A stretch of 64,000 nt of DNA from the NCBI RefSeq assembly GCF_963678845.1, contig NZ_OY787466.1, positions 620,001 through 684,000 on the forward strand, read 5' to 3'. The DNA comes from an uncultured Bacteroides sp. Its GTDB lineage: Bacteria > Bacteroidota > Bacteroidia > Bacteroidales > Bacteroidaceae. Under the pieces are notes generated by a model that was not told the DNA's origin, ran no database searches, and worked only from the letters and a program-made list of their open reading frames with translations. This document shows positions 33,285 through 42,243 of this stretch, piece after piece (position 1 is the first letter of the stretch; each line of letters begins with the position of its first letter). The position numbers and the translations under genes were made by a program.

Positions 33285-36200
33285 ATGGGATTTAATGAAA
33301 TTTTAGGCTCTATCTTTGGGAATAAATCCACTAGGGATATGAAAGAGATCCAACCCTGGGTAGAGAAAATTAAAGCGGCGTATCCTGACGTTGCCAAATT
33401 GGATAATGATGAACTTCGCGCTAAGACGGAAGAGCTTAAGAAATATATATTTGATTCAGCTACTGAAGAAAGAACAAAAATTGAAGAGCTGAAAGCAACT
33501 GTTGAAACAACAGAACTTGAAGAAAGAGAAGATTTGTTTTTGCAAATAGATAAGCTGGAGAAAGCAATTCTTGATAAATATGAAGTAGCTCTTGATGAAG
33601 TGCTTCCGGTAGCATTCTCAATTGTGAAGGAAACTGCAAAACGTTTCACTGAAAACGAAACAATAGAAGTTACTGCTACTGAATTTGACCGCACATTGGC
33701 TGCAACTAAAGATTTTGTACGCATCAAGGGCGATAAAGCTATTTATCAGAATCACTGGATTGCTGGCGGTACTGAGATAACCTGGAATATGGTTCATTAT
33801 GATGTACAGCTATTTGGTGGTGTGGTTCTTCATAAAGGAAAGATTTCGGAAATGGCTACCGGCGAAGGTAAAACTTTGGTGGCAACATTGCCTGTATTCT
33901 TAAATGCATTGACTGGTAACGGTGTGCATTTGGTTACTGTGAATGACTATTTGTCAAAACGTGACTCTGAATGGATGGGACCTCTTTACGAATTTCATGG
34001 ATTAAGTGTGGATTGTATTGATAAACACCAGCCTAACTCAGATGATCGTCGTAAAGCATATCTTGCCGACATTACTTTCGGAACAAATAATGAATTTGGC
34101 TTCGACTACCTTCGTGACAATATGGCCGTTAGTCCTAAAGACTTGGTGCAACGTCAACATAACTATTCAATTGTCGATGAGGTTGACTCGGTATTAATTG
34201 ATGATGCGCGTACTCCTCTTATCATTTCTGGTCCTATACCAAAGGGTGAAGAACAGCTTTTTGAAGAATTCCGTGCAGAAGTAGAAAAACTGGTTAATGT
34301 TCAGAGAATATTAGCTACTAAATATTTGTCTGATGCGAAGCGTTTAATTGCTTCCAACGACAAGAAGGAACAAGAAGAAGGCTATCTGGCGTTGTTTCGT
34401 AGTCACAAGGCTTTGCCTAAAAATAAAGCGTTGATTAAGTATTTAAGTGAACCGGGAATTAAAGCCGGAATGCTGAAGACTGAAGAAACTTATATGGAGC
34501 AGAACAACAAGCGTATGCCTGAAGCTGTTGATCCATTATATTTTGTTATTGACGAAAAAATGAACAGTGTAGATCTTACCGATAAAGGTGTAGATTTAAT
34601 CACAGGAAACTCTGAAGATCCTACTTTATTTGTATTGCCGGATATTGCTTCTCAACTTTCTGAACTGGAAAATGAGAAATTGTCTGATGAAGATAAGCAG
34701 ATTAGGAAAGATGAACTGATGACAAACTTCGCTGTTAAGTCTGAACGTGTACATACCATCAACCAATTGCTTAAAGCATATACCATGTTTGAGAAGGATG
34801 ACGAGTATGTTGTTATTGAAGGACAAGTGAAGATTGTTGATGAACAAACCGGACGTATTATGGAAGGCCGTAGATACTCTGATGGTCTTCACCAGGCTCT
34901 TGAAGCCAAGGAACGTGTGAAGGTTGAAGCTGCAACACAAACATTTGCTACTATTACTTTGCAGAACTACTTCCGTATGTATAACAAACTTTCGGGTATG
35001 ACCGGTACGGCAGAAACGGAAGCAGGCGAATTATGGGATATCTATAAACTGGATGTAGTGGTTATTCCAACTAACCGTCCGATTGTTCGTAAAGACTTAA
35101 ACGACCGCGTTTACAAAACTAAACGTGAAAAGTATAAAGCTGTAATTGAAGAAATTGAATCTTTGGTGAATGCAGGCCGCCCAGTATTGGTGGGTACTAC
35201 TTCAGTTGAAATCTCTGAGATGTTGAGCAAGATGCTTACCATGCGTAAGATTGAGCACAATGTGTTGAATGCAAAATTGCACCAGAGAGAAGCAGATATT
35301 GTAGCTCAGGCTGGTTTGAAAGGAACGGTAACTATTGCTACAAATATGGCCGGTCGTGGTACCGATATTAAGCTAAGTCCTGAAGTAAAGGCTGCAGGTG
35401 GTTTGGCTATCATTGGTACTGAACGTCATGAATCTCGTCGTGTAGACCGTCAGTTAAGAGGTCGTGCCGGACGTCAGGGTGATCCGGGTTCTTCTGTATT
35501 CTTTGTTTCTTTGGAAGATGACTTGATGCGTTTATTCTCTTCCGACCGTATTGCCGGAGTGATGGATAAGCTCGGATTCAAAGAAGGAGAGATGATTGAA
35601 CACAAGATGATCTCAAATTCTATTGAACGTGCACAGAAGAAAGTAGAAGAAAATAACTTTGGTATTCGTAAACGTTTGCTGGAATACGATGACGTAATGA
35701 ATAAACAACGTACAGTGATTTATACCAAACGTCGCCACGCTTTGATGGGAGAACGTATTGGTATGGATATTGTAAATATTATCTGGGATCGTTGCGCTGA
35801 TGCCGTTGAAGGAAAAGAATACGAAGATACAAAGATGGATTTGCTTCAGACATTTGCAATGGATATTCCTTATACTGAAGAAGAATCAAGAAATACAAAA
35901 GAAGAAAGACTTATTGATCTTACTTTTGATGCGGCAATGGCTGCTTTTAAACGCAGAACAGGACGCATGTCTTTGGTTGCCGATCCAGTTATCAGAAAGG
36001 TATACGAAGAACAAGGTAATCGCTTTGAAAACATTCTTATCCCAATAACAGATGGTAAGCGCATGTATAACATTACATGTAATCTGAAGACTGCTTACAA
36101 TAATGGAAGTAAAGAAGTAGTTACTGCATACGAAAAACAAATTCTTCTTCATAACATTGACGAAGGCTGGAAAGAAAACCTTCGTGAACTTGACGAATTG

Positions 36201-36575
36201 AAGCATTCAGTACAGAATGCCAGCTATGAACAAAAAGATCCGTTGTTGATATATAAGCTGGAATCTGTAAATCTGTTCGATGTTATGGTTGAAAAAATTA
36301 ATAATCAAACAGTTTCAGCCTTGATGCGTGGTAAGATTCCTTTTCAGGAACCTGAAGAAGTAAAACAAGCTGCTCCTGAAGTTCAGCAAGACTATAGCAA
36401 GTATCGTACAGAAAAGACAGACCTGTCTGATCCTAATCAACAGGAAGCTGCTCAACAAGATACTCGTGAGGTTAAAAAAGAACCTATTCGCGTAGAGAAG
36501 ACAGTTGGACGTAATGATCCTTGTCCTTGTGGAAGCGGTAAGAAGTATAAGAACTGCCACGGACGTGAAGCTTAA
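33285..36575 (+). CDS. secA: Preprotein translocase ATPase SecA
   Basis: A 1096-residue SecA, the motor that drives unfolded proteins through SecYEG. Walker A is MATGEGKTLVA. The DEVD-type box is VDEVDSVLIDDARTPLIIS. The helicase end contains TNMAGRGTDIKL and RQLRGRAGRQGDPGS. The C-terminus has the zinc-binding SEC-C motif (CPCGSGKKYKNCHG). The protein is longer than E. coli SecA (901), as usual in Bacteroidetes, because of insertions around residues 45-90 and 340-480. It has its own promoter after the exosortase-lnb-phosphatase-like trio, and a strong terminator follows. Confidence 0.99.
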   Translation: MGFNEILGSIFGNKSTRDMKEIQPWVEKIKAAYPDVAKLDNDELRAKTEELKKYIFDSATEERTKIEELKATVETTELEEREDLFLQIDKLEKAILDKYEVALDEVLPVAFSIVKETAKRFTENETIEVTATEFDRTLAATKDFVRIKGDKAIYQNHWIAGGTEITWNMVHYDVQLFGGVVLHKGKISEMATGEGKTLVATLPVFLNALTGNGVHLVTVNDYLSKRDSEWMGPLYEFHGLSVDCIDKHQPNSDDRRKAYLADITFGTNNEFGFDYLRDNMAVSPKDLVQRQHNYSIVDEVDSVLIDDARTPLIISGPIPKGEEQLFEEFRAEVEKLVNVQRILATKYLSDAKRLIASNDKKEQEEGYLALFRSHKALPKNKALIKYLSEPGIKAGMLKTEETYMEQNNKRMPEAVDPLYFVIDEKMNSVDLTDKGVDLITGNSEDPTLFVLPDIASQLSELENEKLSDEDKQIRKDELMTNFAVKSERVHTINQLLKAYTMFEKDDEYVVIEGQVKIVDEQTGRIMEGRRYSDGLHQALEAKERVKVEAATQTFATITLQNYFRMYNKLSGMTGTAETEAGELWDIYKLDVVVIPTNRPIVRKDLNDRVYKTKREKYKAVIEEIESLVNAGRPVLVGTTSVEISEMLSKMLTMRKIEHNVLNAKLHQREADIVAQAGLKGTVTIATNMAGRGTDIKLSPEVKAAGGLAIIGTERHESRRVDRQLRGRAGRQGDPGSSVFFVSLEDDLMRLFSSDRIAGVMDKLGFKEGEMIEHKMISNSIERAQKKVEENNFGIRKRLLEYDDVMNKQRTVIYTKRRHALMGERIGMDIVNIIWDRCADAVEGKEYEDTKMDLLQTFAMDIPYTEEESRNTKEERLIDLTFDAAMAAFKRRTGRMSLVADPVIRKVYEEQGNRFENILIPITDGKRMYNITCNLKTAYNNGSKEVVTAYEKQILLHNIDEGWKENLRELDELKHSVQNASYEQKDPLLIYKLESVNLFDVMVEKINNQTVSALMRGKIPFQEPEEVKQAAPEVQQDYSKYRTEKTDLSDPNQQEAAQQDTREVKKEPIRVEKTVGRNDPCPCGSGKKYKNCHGREA

Positions 36576-36592
36576 TAAATAGTTTAATATAG

Positions 36593-36640
36593 AATTCCCC
36601 GAAAAGAATAAAAACTTTTTCGGGGAATTTTTTTTATTCC
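36593..36640 (+). terminator. Terminator of secA
   Basis: AATTCCCCGAAAA(G) (36593-36606) pairs with (C)TTTTTCGGGGAATT (36615-36629), followed by a run of T. Confidence 0.88.
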
Positions 36641-36720
36641 CTTGTACAAAAGAATGCAATCTTCTGTACAAGGGAATTATTTCTTCTGTACAAAAGATAT
36701 AATTCTTCTGTACAAGATCA
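36637..36720. repeat. Array of four TGTACA palindromes at exact 22-bp pitch
   Basis: TGTACA cores start at 36643, 36665, 36687 and 36709. Units 1-2 and 3-4 each fold into a hairpin whose stem extends from the palindrome into the spacer (AAGA pairing with TCTT). The block begins right after the secA terminator. Its first 19 bases, TTCCCTTGTACAAAAGAAT, are identical to the start of the array at 61381. Confidence 0.88.
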
Positions 36721-37047
36721 TTTTAATCTATGGCCATACATTATTATTCCATCGTTTGCTTTTTGTAAATACAAGCAGGAAAGCATTAAAGTAACTACTA
36801 TAGGAGTATGCTTACAGATGCATAGATAAAAATCAATGTTAGAAACAATGTCTCTGAAGCACGTGCTTAAAAGGGCTGTAGGGCTTTTTTGAGAGAGGAG
36901 AGGGCTGGTTAGCTAGATAATTGTACTGAAGTGTATGAAAGGATTATAAGAAGCAAAAAAGGCCTTGTAGTAATGGTGGCCTTTTGAAATGTGGACTTAA
37001 TCTTCTATTCTTTGATCTGATTAAAATGAATACCTTACAAATAAAGA
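36721..37047. other. Convergent spacer between secA and secG
   Basis: No gene seen. It contains a second hairpin, AAAAAGGCC (36956-36964) with GGCCTTTT (36978-36985), followed by T6 on the minus strand, which may end read-through from either side. The remainder is unremarkable AT-rich DNA. Confidence 0.45.
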
Positions 37048-37084
37048 AAAAGAGGTAAGCCACATAAATGACTTACCTCTTTTT
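37048..37084 (-). terminator. Terminator of the secG operon
   Basis: AAAAGAGGTAAG (37048-37059) pairs with CTTACCTCTTTT (37072-37083/84). The A run becomes a T run on the minus strand, directly after the secG stop. Confidence 0.85.
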
Positions 37085-37107
37085 AATCTTATAGATCAAA
37101 TATTTTT

Positions 37108-37527
37108 TTACTTTGCTGGTTTAGCTGGTGTTTCTGCCGGAGCTTTTGCTGGGGTAGCGTCAGGAGTACCTGCGCCTGCTGGAGCTGCTGCAGCCGGAGC
37201 TGTTTCTGTTTTAGGAGTTTCAAAACCTGCCGGTGTATTCATCGGATTTGTTTTTTCCTCTTTTTGTGCTTCTTCAAGAATAGCAGAACCGTCTCCAACT
37301 GAAGCTTTTGGAACTGCATAAGAAGTGATAATGCTTAATACAACGATAATGGCAGCCAATCCCCATGTTGCTTTTTCAAGGAAGTCTGTTGTTTTGCGAA
37401 CACCCATAATCTGGTTGGAAGAAGAGAAGCCAGAAGATAGACCTCCACCTTTTGAATTTTGTATCAAAACAATAAAGCATAATAATATTGCTGCGATAAC
37501 AATTAAAATAATTAATAGTAAATACAT
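37108..37527 (-). CDS. secG: Preprotein translocase subunit SecG
   Basis: A 139-residue SecG with two membrane helices (residues 2-22 and about 53-73) and the conserved loop IQNSKGGGLSSGFSSSNQIMG between them. After about residue 80 it has an acidic then Ala/Pro/Thr-rich tail (many A-P-A repeats) that E. coli SecG lacks but Bacteroidetes homologues often carry. It is the last gene of the sigma-54 activator-lptE-TPR-secG operon and starts 4 bp after the TPR gene. It faces secA across the repeat-containing spacer, so two Sec subunits end in the same intergenic region. Confidence 0.95.
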   Translation of the reverse strand: MYLLLIILIVIAAILLCFIVLIQNSKGGGLSSGFSSSNQIMGVRKTTDFLEKATWGLAAIIVVLSIITSYAVPKASVGDGSAILEEAQKEEKTNPMNTPAGFETPKTETAPAAAAPAGAGTPDATPAKAPAETPAKPAK

Positions 37528-37531
37528 TTTG

Positions 37532-38308
37532 TTATTTTGATTTAGCGTTAATAATCAATTTTTCCAAAAATCTAATTTGGTCTGCAAAGTAAGCATTTTT
37601 TTTCGGATATTTCAAGCTTAATTTTTTAATTATTTCAAGAGCTTTGGAATATCTTTGCTGTTTTACGTATATTTTGGCTAAAGTTTCTGTAAAACAACTC
37701 TCATCCTCCTCATTTTCATCGGAAACAGGTTCTTCTGAAGGAAGATTTTCTTCATCTTCTTCTTCTGCAATCTGTAGTTTTATGACATTGTCATTTTCTG
37801 CTTTTTCAATAAATCCGTCAATTAATTCCTGACCTCTTAGTTTAGGAGCAGATTGTTCTTCTTTAATATCAGATTTTTCTTGATTCTCAGCACTATCCTC
37901 TTCAAGAAGATAGGTTGTGTAATCGGACGATAAGTCAAACTCCATTTTGGCAGGGAGTGGCTCTTCTGGTAGGGATGAAAGAAACGAATCAATGAGAGAC
38001 ATTGTACGGTCCAAATTGGGCTCCTCTTTCATCAATGAAGATGGTTCCTCTTTCTTTTTGGATTCGATAGCAAATTTATTCCCCTCTATCATGTAGAAAA
38101 GAATGCGGCGGTCTGAAACATAAAGAGCAGCTTTACGTAATTCTTGTCCAAAAGTAATATCGTGAAGCTGATATAAATTCTTAAGATAAAGTAACCGGGC
38201 TGATTGAAAATACGGATATCGGGCCAGCAGTGTTTTTAGCTCGTAAAGCGTATCTCTATCAAGGCCTTCCGGATGAGATATCCATTGTTGCAGATTTTGG
38301 GCATTCAT
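37532..38308 (-). CDS. Tetratricopeptide-repeat protein
   Basis: A 258-residue soluble protein without signal peptide. The N-terminal part (LQQWISHPEGLDRDTLYELKTLLARYPYFQSARLLYLKNLY) is helical. A very acidic linker covers about residues 95-205 (rich in E, D and S). A last TPR-like helix pair (ETLAKIYVKQQRYSKALEIIKKLSLKYPKKNAYFADQIRFLEKL) closes it. This arrangement is familiar in Bacteroidales but no function is known to me. It sits between lptE (5 bp) and secG (4 bp) in an operon concerned with envelope and export. Confidence 0.8.
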   Translation of the reverse strand: MNAQNLQQWISHPEGLDRDTLYELKTLLARYPYFQSARLLYLKNLYQLHDITFGQELRKAALYVSDRRILFYMIEGNKFAIESKKKEEPSSLMKEEPNLDRTMSLIDSFLSSLPEEPLPAKMEFDLSSDYTTYLLEEDSAENQEKSDIKEEQSAPKLRGQELIDGFIEKAENDNVIKLQIAEEEDEENLPSEEPVSDENEEDESCFTETLAKIYVKQQRYSKALEIIKKLSLKYPKKNAYFADQIRFLEKLIINAKSK

Positions 38309-38313
38309 TGAAA

Positions 38314-38838
38314 TTACCAGTTTGCTACCGTTGCGTTAAATATCTGTTCTGTTATTTCTTTTGTCATCTCAGTAATTAACTGATCTTGTACAGCTGTAAG
38401 CATCTGAGTAGAATCATAATTCCGGAATGCCGTAAATTGTTGTTCAAAATCTTTTGAATGATCTGCATTGTTCACAAAGCGAACATTGATAGTAATACGA
38501 AGTTCTGTTTCCGATGCATAACCATCAGCCTTTACAGATTTATTTAATTGTTGGTAGCCTATTATTTCTCCTTCTATGTTCATGTCGCCGGAGCGAGGAG
38601 CCAGTCGAAGACGTGTTTGGCGTATGAAGATATCTTTCAAATCGTCATTAAACTTAGTTGCCAAAGGAGCATACACATAGAAGCCGGACTTAATAGGAAA
38701 ATCAGCAATGGTTATAGTCTTCGTCTTATCATAGTTAATTGAAGCGCCATTAAACTTGTATGATATGCTGCATGAGTTCACTAGCAATAGCAGTGAAAGT
38801 AAAGCTAATACTTGTTTCGATTTAGTTATCCAATCCAT
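38314..38838 (-). CDS. lptE: LPS-assembly lipoprotein LptE family
   Basis: A 174-residue lipoprotein of the Bacteroidetes LptE family. The signal peptide ends in a lipobox (LLVNSC), followed by SISYKFNGASINYDKTKTITIADFPIKS, the conserved beginning. In the family it plugs the LptD barrel in the outer membrane. The C-terminal helix (DQLITEMTKEITEQIFNATVANW) is typical. Its start overlaps the end of the sigma-54 activator gene by 17 bp, so expression is coupled. Confidence 0.9.
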   Translation of the reverse strand: MDWITKSKQVLALLSLLLLVNSCSISYKFNGASINYDKTKTITIADFPIKSGFYVYAPLATKFNDDLKDIFIRQTRLRLAPRSGDMNIEGEIIGYQQLNKSVKADGYASETELRITINVRFVNNADHSKDFEQQFTAFRNYDSTQMLTAVQDQLITEMTKEITEQIFNATVANW

Positions 38839-40036
38839 ATTCTTTTATTTTTCTGTATAGTGTACGCTCAGAGATATTTAAATCTTTGGCTGCATTTTTA
38901 CGTTTTCCGTGATGTTTGTCGAGTGCTTTTCTTATCATCTCTTTTTCAAGATCATCTAAAGAAAGAGATTCCTCTACGTATTCTTCTGTGTCCTGAATAT
39001 CGTCTTCTGGTTGAATAGAGTGCGGTGAAGTTACGTTAGATGAGGGGATATTAATAGTTGGCACATTGTTAACTACTGTTGGAGTAACAACAGGTTGTGC
39101 CTTATCGGTCATAATATCGTGTACCAGTTTTTTTAATTCTGTAACATCTTGTCTCATATCAAATAATACCTGATAAAGTATCTCCCGCTCGCTTTCAAAA
39201 GTCTTGTGTTGCTTGGAATCAAAAAGCATTGGCAATCTTTCTCCTTTTTGCTGGGGCAGATATGTTTGTAGAATAGCCGGAGTTATATCGCGGTTTGTTT
39301 CAATAATAGATATTTGTTCTGTTATATTTTTCAATTGGCGGACATTGCCCGGCCATGGATATGATGCCAAGACTCTTTTTGCGTCTTCAGTTAACTGGAT
39401 AGCAGGCATCCTGTATTTTTCAGCAAAGTCAGAAGCAAATTTACGGAATAAAAGAACAATATCTTCAGGACGTTCACGTAAAGGAGGTATTTGTACTGGA
39501 ACAGTATTTAATCGATAATAAAGATCTTCACGGAATTTTCCAGATGAGATAGCTTCGTGCAGATTTACATTTGTTGCTGCTACAATACGTACGTCTGTCT
39601 TTTGCACTTTTGATGAGCCTACTTTAATAAACTCACCGTTTTCCAATACTCGTAATAAGCGTGCCTGAGTAGGGAGAGGCAATTCTCCAACTTCATCAAG
39701 AAAAATAGTTCCACAGTCTGCTTCTCCAAAATAACCTTTACGCTCGCCAATAGCTCCTGTAAATGCACCTTTTTCGTGTCCAAAAAGTTCAGAATCAATG
39801 GTTCCTTCAGGAATAGCTCCACAGTTTACGGCAATATATTGCCCGTGTTTGCGTCGGCTATACTGATGTATAATTTGAGGAAAACTTTCCTTACCAACAC
39901 CACTTTCTCCAGTGATCAATACGGATAAGTCGGTTGGAGCCACTTGTATAGCAATATCAATTGCTCTGTTCAGTGTTTCCGTATTTCCGATAATGCCGAA
40001 TCGTTGCTTTACTTGTTGAATCTCAGATCTAGTCAT
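38822..40036 (-). CDS. Sigma-54-dependent transcriptional activator without sensor domain
   Basis: A 404-residue enhancer-binding protein. The AAA+ domain begins almost at the N-terminus: Walker A GESGVGKE (43-50), GAFTGA loop that contacts sigma-54 (90-95), FLDEVGELP Walker B, and R-finger region RLNTVPVQIPPLRERPEDI. A Fis-type HTH lies at the C-terminus (DLEKEMIRKALDKHHGKRKNAAKDLNISERTLYRKIKEYG). There is no receiver, GAF or PAS domain, so activity must be set by amount or by a partner. It heads an operon with lptE and secG and has its own CTTG-N19-TAATTTTG promoter. Control of envelope genes is suggested by context only. Confidence 0.93.
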   Translation of the reverse strand: MTRSEIQQVKQRFGIIGNTETLNRAIDIAIQVAPTDLSVLITGESGVGKESFPQIIHQYSRRKHGQYIAVNCGAIPEGTIDSELFGHEKGAFTGAIGERKGYFGEADCGTIFLDEVGELPLPTQARLLRVLENGEFIKVGSSKVQKTDVRIVAATNVNLHEAISSGKFREDLYYRLNTVPVQIPPLRERPEDIVLLFRKFASDFAEKYRMPAIQLTEDAKRVLASYPWPGNVRQLKNITEQISIIETNRDITPAILQTYLPQQKGERLPMLFDSKQHKTFESEREILYQVLFDMRQDVTELKKLVHDIMTDKAQPVVTPTVVNNVPTINIPSSNVTSPHSIQPEDDIQDTEEYVEESLSLDDLEKEMIRKALDKHHGKRKNAAKDLNISERTLYRKIKEYGLDN

Positions 40037-40054
40037 ATTCCTTTAATTATATGA

Positions 40055-40085
40055 CAAAATTACAAATTTGTTTCGACAGAACAAG
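40055..40085 (-). promoter_or_regulatory. Candidate promoter of the sigma-54 activator operon
   Basis: On the minus strand: CTTG (40082-40085), 19 bp, TAATTTTG (40055-40062), 18 bp before the start codon. It is a housekeeping-type promoter, not a -24/-12 sigma-54 site. Confidence 0.65.
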
Positions 40086-40106
40086 CAAATATGGCAGAAA
40101 TAAGGT

Positions 40107-40147
40107 TAAAAAAAGAAAGCGGATAATGCTTGTTCAGCACTATCCGC
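40107..40147 (-). terminator. Terminator of the inositol-lipid operon
   Basis: Arms 40119-40130 and 40136-40147 pair (GCGGATAnTGCT) with one mismatch; on the minus strand the stem is followed by a T-rich run (40107-40118). Confidence 0.85.
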
Positions 40148-40172
40148 CATTTCTATATTATCGTATAAAATA

Positions 40173-41471
40173 TTAATCTACAGCTCCGTCAACTTCGTAT
40201 CCACCCATTTCGCGAAGATTGTTCTTCAAAATTGCAAATTGTTGGAACAAATCGTGAACTGGCTTATTCTCGAAATCGTGCATTGGGCTCTTTAAGTAGA
40301 ATGACAACCAGTCTTGAATTCCGCTGCGTCCTGCACGTTTAGCAAGATCAGAGAAAAGAACTAAGTCAAGCAAAAGTGGAGCAGCAAGAATTGAGTCTTT
40401 GCATAAGAAATCCACTTTAATCTGCATTGGGTAACCCATCCAACCGAAGAGGTCAATGTTGTCCCATCCTTCTTTGTCGTCGTTGCGAGGAGGATAGTAG
40501 TTAATACGTACTTTGTGGAAGATATCACTGTAAAGTTCAGGATGTTCTTCGCCATCAAGGATTGTTTCAATAACAGAAAGCTTACTAACTTCTTTAGTCT
40601 TGAAAGAAGCTGGATCATCCAATACTTCACCGTCTCTGTTTCCTAATATGTTTGTAGAGAACCATCCGCGTAGTCCTAACATACGAGTCTTCAACATTGG
40701 AGCAAGAACAGTTTTCATCATTGTTTGTCCTGTTTTGAAGTCCTTACCAGCGATAGGTGCATTCATTTTCTTTGAGAATTCCCACATTGCAGGAGTATCA
40801 ACGCATAAGTTAGGTGCACCCATGATGAATGGGCATCCTTCTGCAATAGCGGCATATGCATAGCACATACTTGGAGCAATTTTTTCTTTATTATCTTCTT
40901 TCATTGCTTTCTCTAAAGCAGCAAGACTCATGTGTTCATCACACAATGGAAGATATACTTCTGTACTTGCAGCCCAGATTACAACAACGCGTTCGCAATT
41001 GTTCGCAGCTTTAAAGTTACGGATGTCAGCACGTAGTTGTTCTGCTGCGTCCCAGCGCGAAGCTTCTTGTTTTACGTGTGTACCATGTAAACGTTTAACG
41101 AAATTTTGATCAAAAACCGCAGACATTGGTTTGATTGCTTCCAATTCATCCTTTACCGGGTTAATATCTCTTTCTTTTAATACCTCAGCGTGAATAGCTG
41201 ATTCATAAGCATTATCAGCAAAAATATCCCATGCACCAAACACGATATCGTTTAAGTTGCTTAAAGGAACTACTTCATTGATTTTTTTATATTGCTGATC
41301 TTTTCCTTTACCTACACGCATGGTCGCTAATTGTGTAAGTGAACCTACAGGTTGAGTCAACCCTTTACGAGCCATTAGTGTTCCTACCATAAAGGTGGAA
41401 GTAACTGCTCCTAAACCTACACATAATACCCCTAGTTTCCCTGTTGCTGGTTTTACATTTACATTTTCCAT
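40173..41471 (-). CDS. Inositol-3-phosphate synthase (myo-inositol-1-phosphate synthase)
   Basis: A 432-residue NAD-dependent synthase making inositol 3-phosphate from glucose 6-phosphate. The start at 41471 gives MENVNVKPATGKLGVLCVG; an ATG at 41495 would add eight poorly conserved residues. Seen: the GVLCVGLGAVTSTFMVG nucleotide-binding loop, GKDFKTGQTMMKTVLAP in the catalytic region, LGNRDGEVLDDP, and a lysine-rich substrate region with KVDFLCKDSILAAPL. Length is like bacterial and archaeal synthases. It is the last gene of the minus-strand inositol-lipid operon, 55 bp after the HAD gene. From memory, the equivalent gene makes the inositol for phosphoinositol lipids and inositol sphingolipids in B. 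thetaiotaomicron. Confidence 0.95.
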   Translation of the reverse strand: MENVNVKPATGKLGVLCVGLGAVTSTFMVGTLMARKGLTQPVGSLTQLATMRVGKGKDQQYKKINEVVPLSNLNDIVFGAWDIFADNAYESAIHAEVLKERDINPVKDELEAIKPMSAVFDQNFVKRLHGTHVKQEASRWDAAEQLRADIRNFKAANNCERVVVIWAASTEVYLPLCDEHMSLAALEKAMKEDNKEKIAPSMCYAYAAIAEGCPFIMGAPNLCVDTPAMWEFSKKMNAPIAGKDFKTGQTMMKTVLAPMLKTRMLGLRGWFSTNILGNRDGEVLDDPASFKTKEVSKLSVIETILDGEEHPELYSDIFHKVRINYYPPRNDDKEGWDNIDLFGWMGYPMQIKVDFLCKDSILAAPLLLDLVLFSDLAKRAGRSGIQDWLSFYLKSPMHDFENKPVHDLFQQFAILKNNLREMGGYEVDGAVD

Positions 41472-41526
41472 AATTACAATTCTTTTATAGCTCAATAGGC
41501 TATTTGTTATCTATTTTTATGTTTAA

Positions 41527-42243
41527 TTATAATATATCCAATAATTGTGCTAAATCAGTAATGATAGCATCTGGAATAGAATCGTCTGTATTTTCTTCCC
41601 ATCCTTCTCCTTTTAACCAAATGGTATGACAACCTGCAGCTTTTGCCGGAATTATATCTTTTGAAAAAGAATCGCCAATAACAACTGTTTCGTAAGCTTC
41701 AATTCCAAGCTCACGAACCCCTAGAGTAAAAATAGCCGGATCAGGCTTTCTCACCCCCACAACTGCTGATTCAATCACGCTCTTAAAACTACAAAGTAAA
41801 CCAAAGTTTTCCAGTACCTTGTTTATGTTTCCGTAAAAGTTTGAAACAAGAGTTAAATTATATTTAATAGAAAGCTTTTTGACTACAAAAAGAGAGTTAT
41901 TGACCACTCCTTTAGCAAAGTCATAGCAGCCTTTTGCTATTTCTTCGGGGTACTTATTTGTCTGATCAGAATATGTTAAAAATCCTTGTTGAATAAGATA
42001 TTCAATCTGTATTTTTGCTTTAATGAGTAACACGTCATAAAAATCATGAGAAGGTTTAATTAGCGGCTGTAAGGCTAATGTTCGTTCTCCATGTATATAT
42101 GCTTTTTTGAAATCTTCCTTGCTTACAGGAATACTTAATTCTTTGTATCTTGTCCATATTACTTCGGCCCAATGCTTCCCATTTGTGTCAATTGTGCCAC
42201 CGTAATCGAATATAATTCCTTTTATATTTGTAAATTGTTTCAT
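41527..42243 (-). CDS. HAD-family phosphatase, candidate phosphatidylinositol-phosphate phosphatase
   Basis: A 238-residue HAD hydrolase. Motif I is FDYGGTIDTNG, with nucleophile Asp13. The usual second Asp two residues on is Gly15, a change also seen in some active HAD phosphatases of the D-x-G type. Motif II Ser/Thr is in TLVSNFYG, motif III Lys in VVGVRKPDP, and motif IV is VIGDSFSKDIIPAK. In the inositol-lipid pathway a phosphatase must remove the phosphate from phosphatidylinositol phosphate; this gene fills that place. Its start overlaps the flippase-like gene by 4 bp, and it is followed by the inositol phosphate synthase gene. Confidence 0.82.
   Translation of the reverse strand: MKQFTNIKGIIFDYGGTIDTNGKHWAEVIWTRYKELSIPVSKEDFKKAYIHGERTLALQPLIKPSHDFYDVLLIKAKIQIEYLIQQGFLTYSDQTNKYPEEIAKGCYDFAKGVVNNSLFVVKKLSIKYNLTLVSNFYGNINKVLENFGLLCSFKSVIESAVVGVRKPDPAIFTLGVRELGIEAYETVVIGDSFSKDIIPAKAAGCHTIWLKGEGWEENTDDSIPDAIITDLAQLLDIL

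Noticed and set aside
33257..33727. 156-residue antisense frame opposite the start of secA
   Set aside because: It is very Ser-rich, which follows from antisense of the Glu/Lys-rich SecA N-terminus; there is no independent evidence.
36637..36720. CRISPR array (short regularly spaced repeats)
   Set aside because: The units are 6-10 bp at a 22-bp pitch with similar spacers, only four copies and no cas genes. CRISPR repeats are over 20 bp with unique spacers of 30 bp or more.
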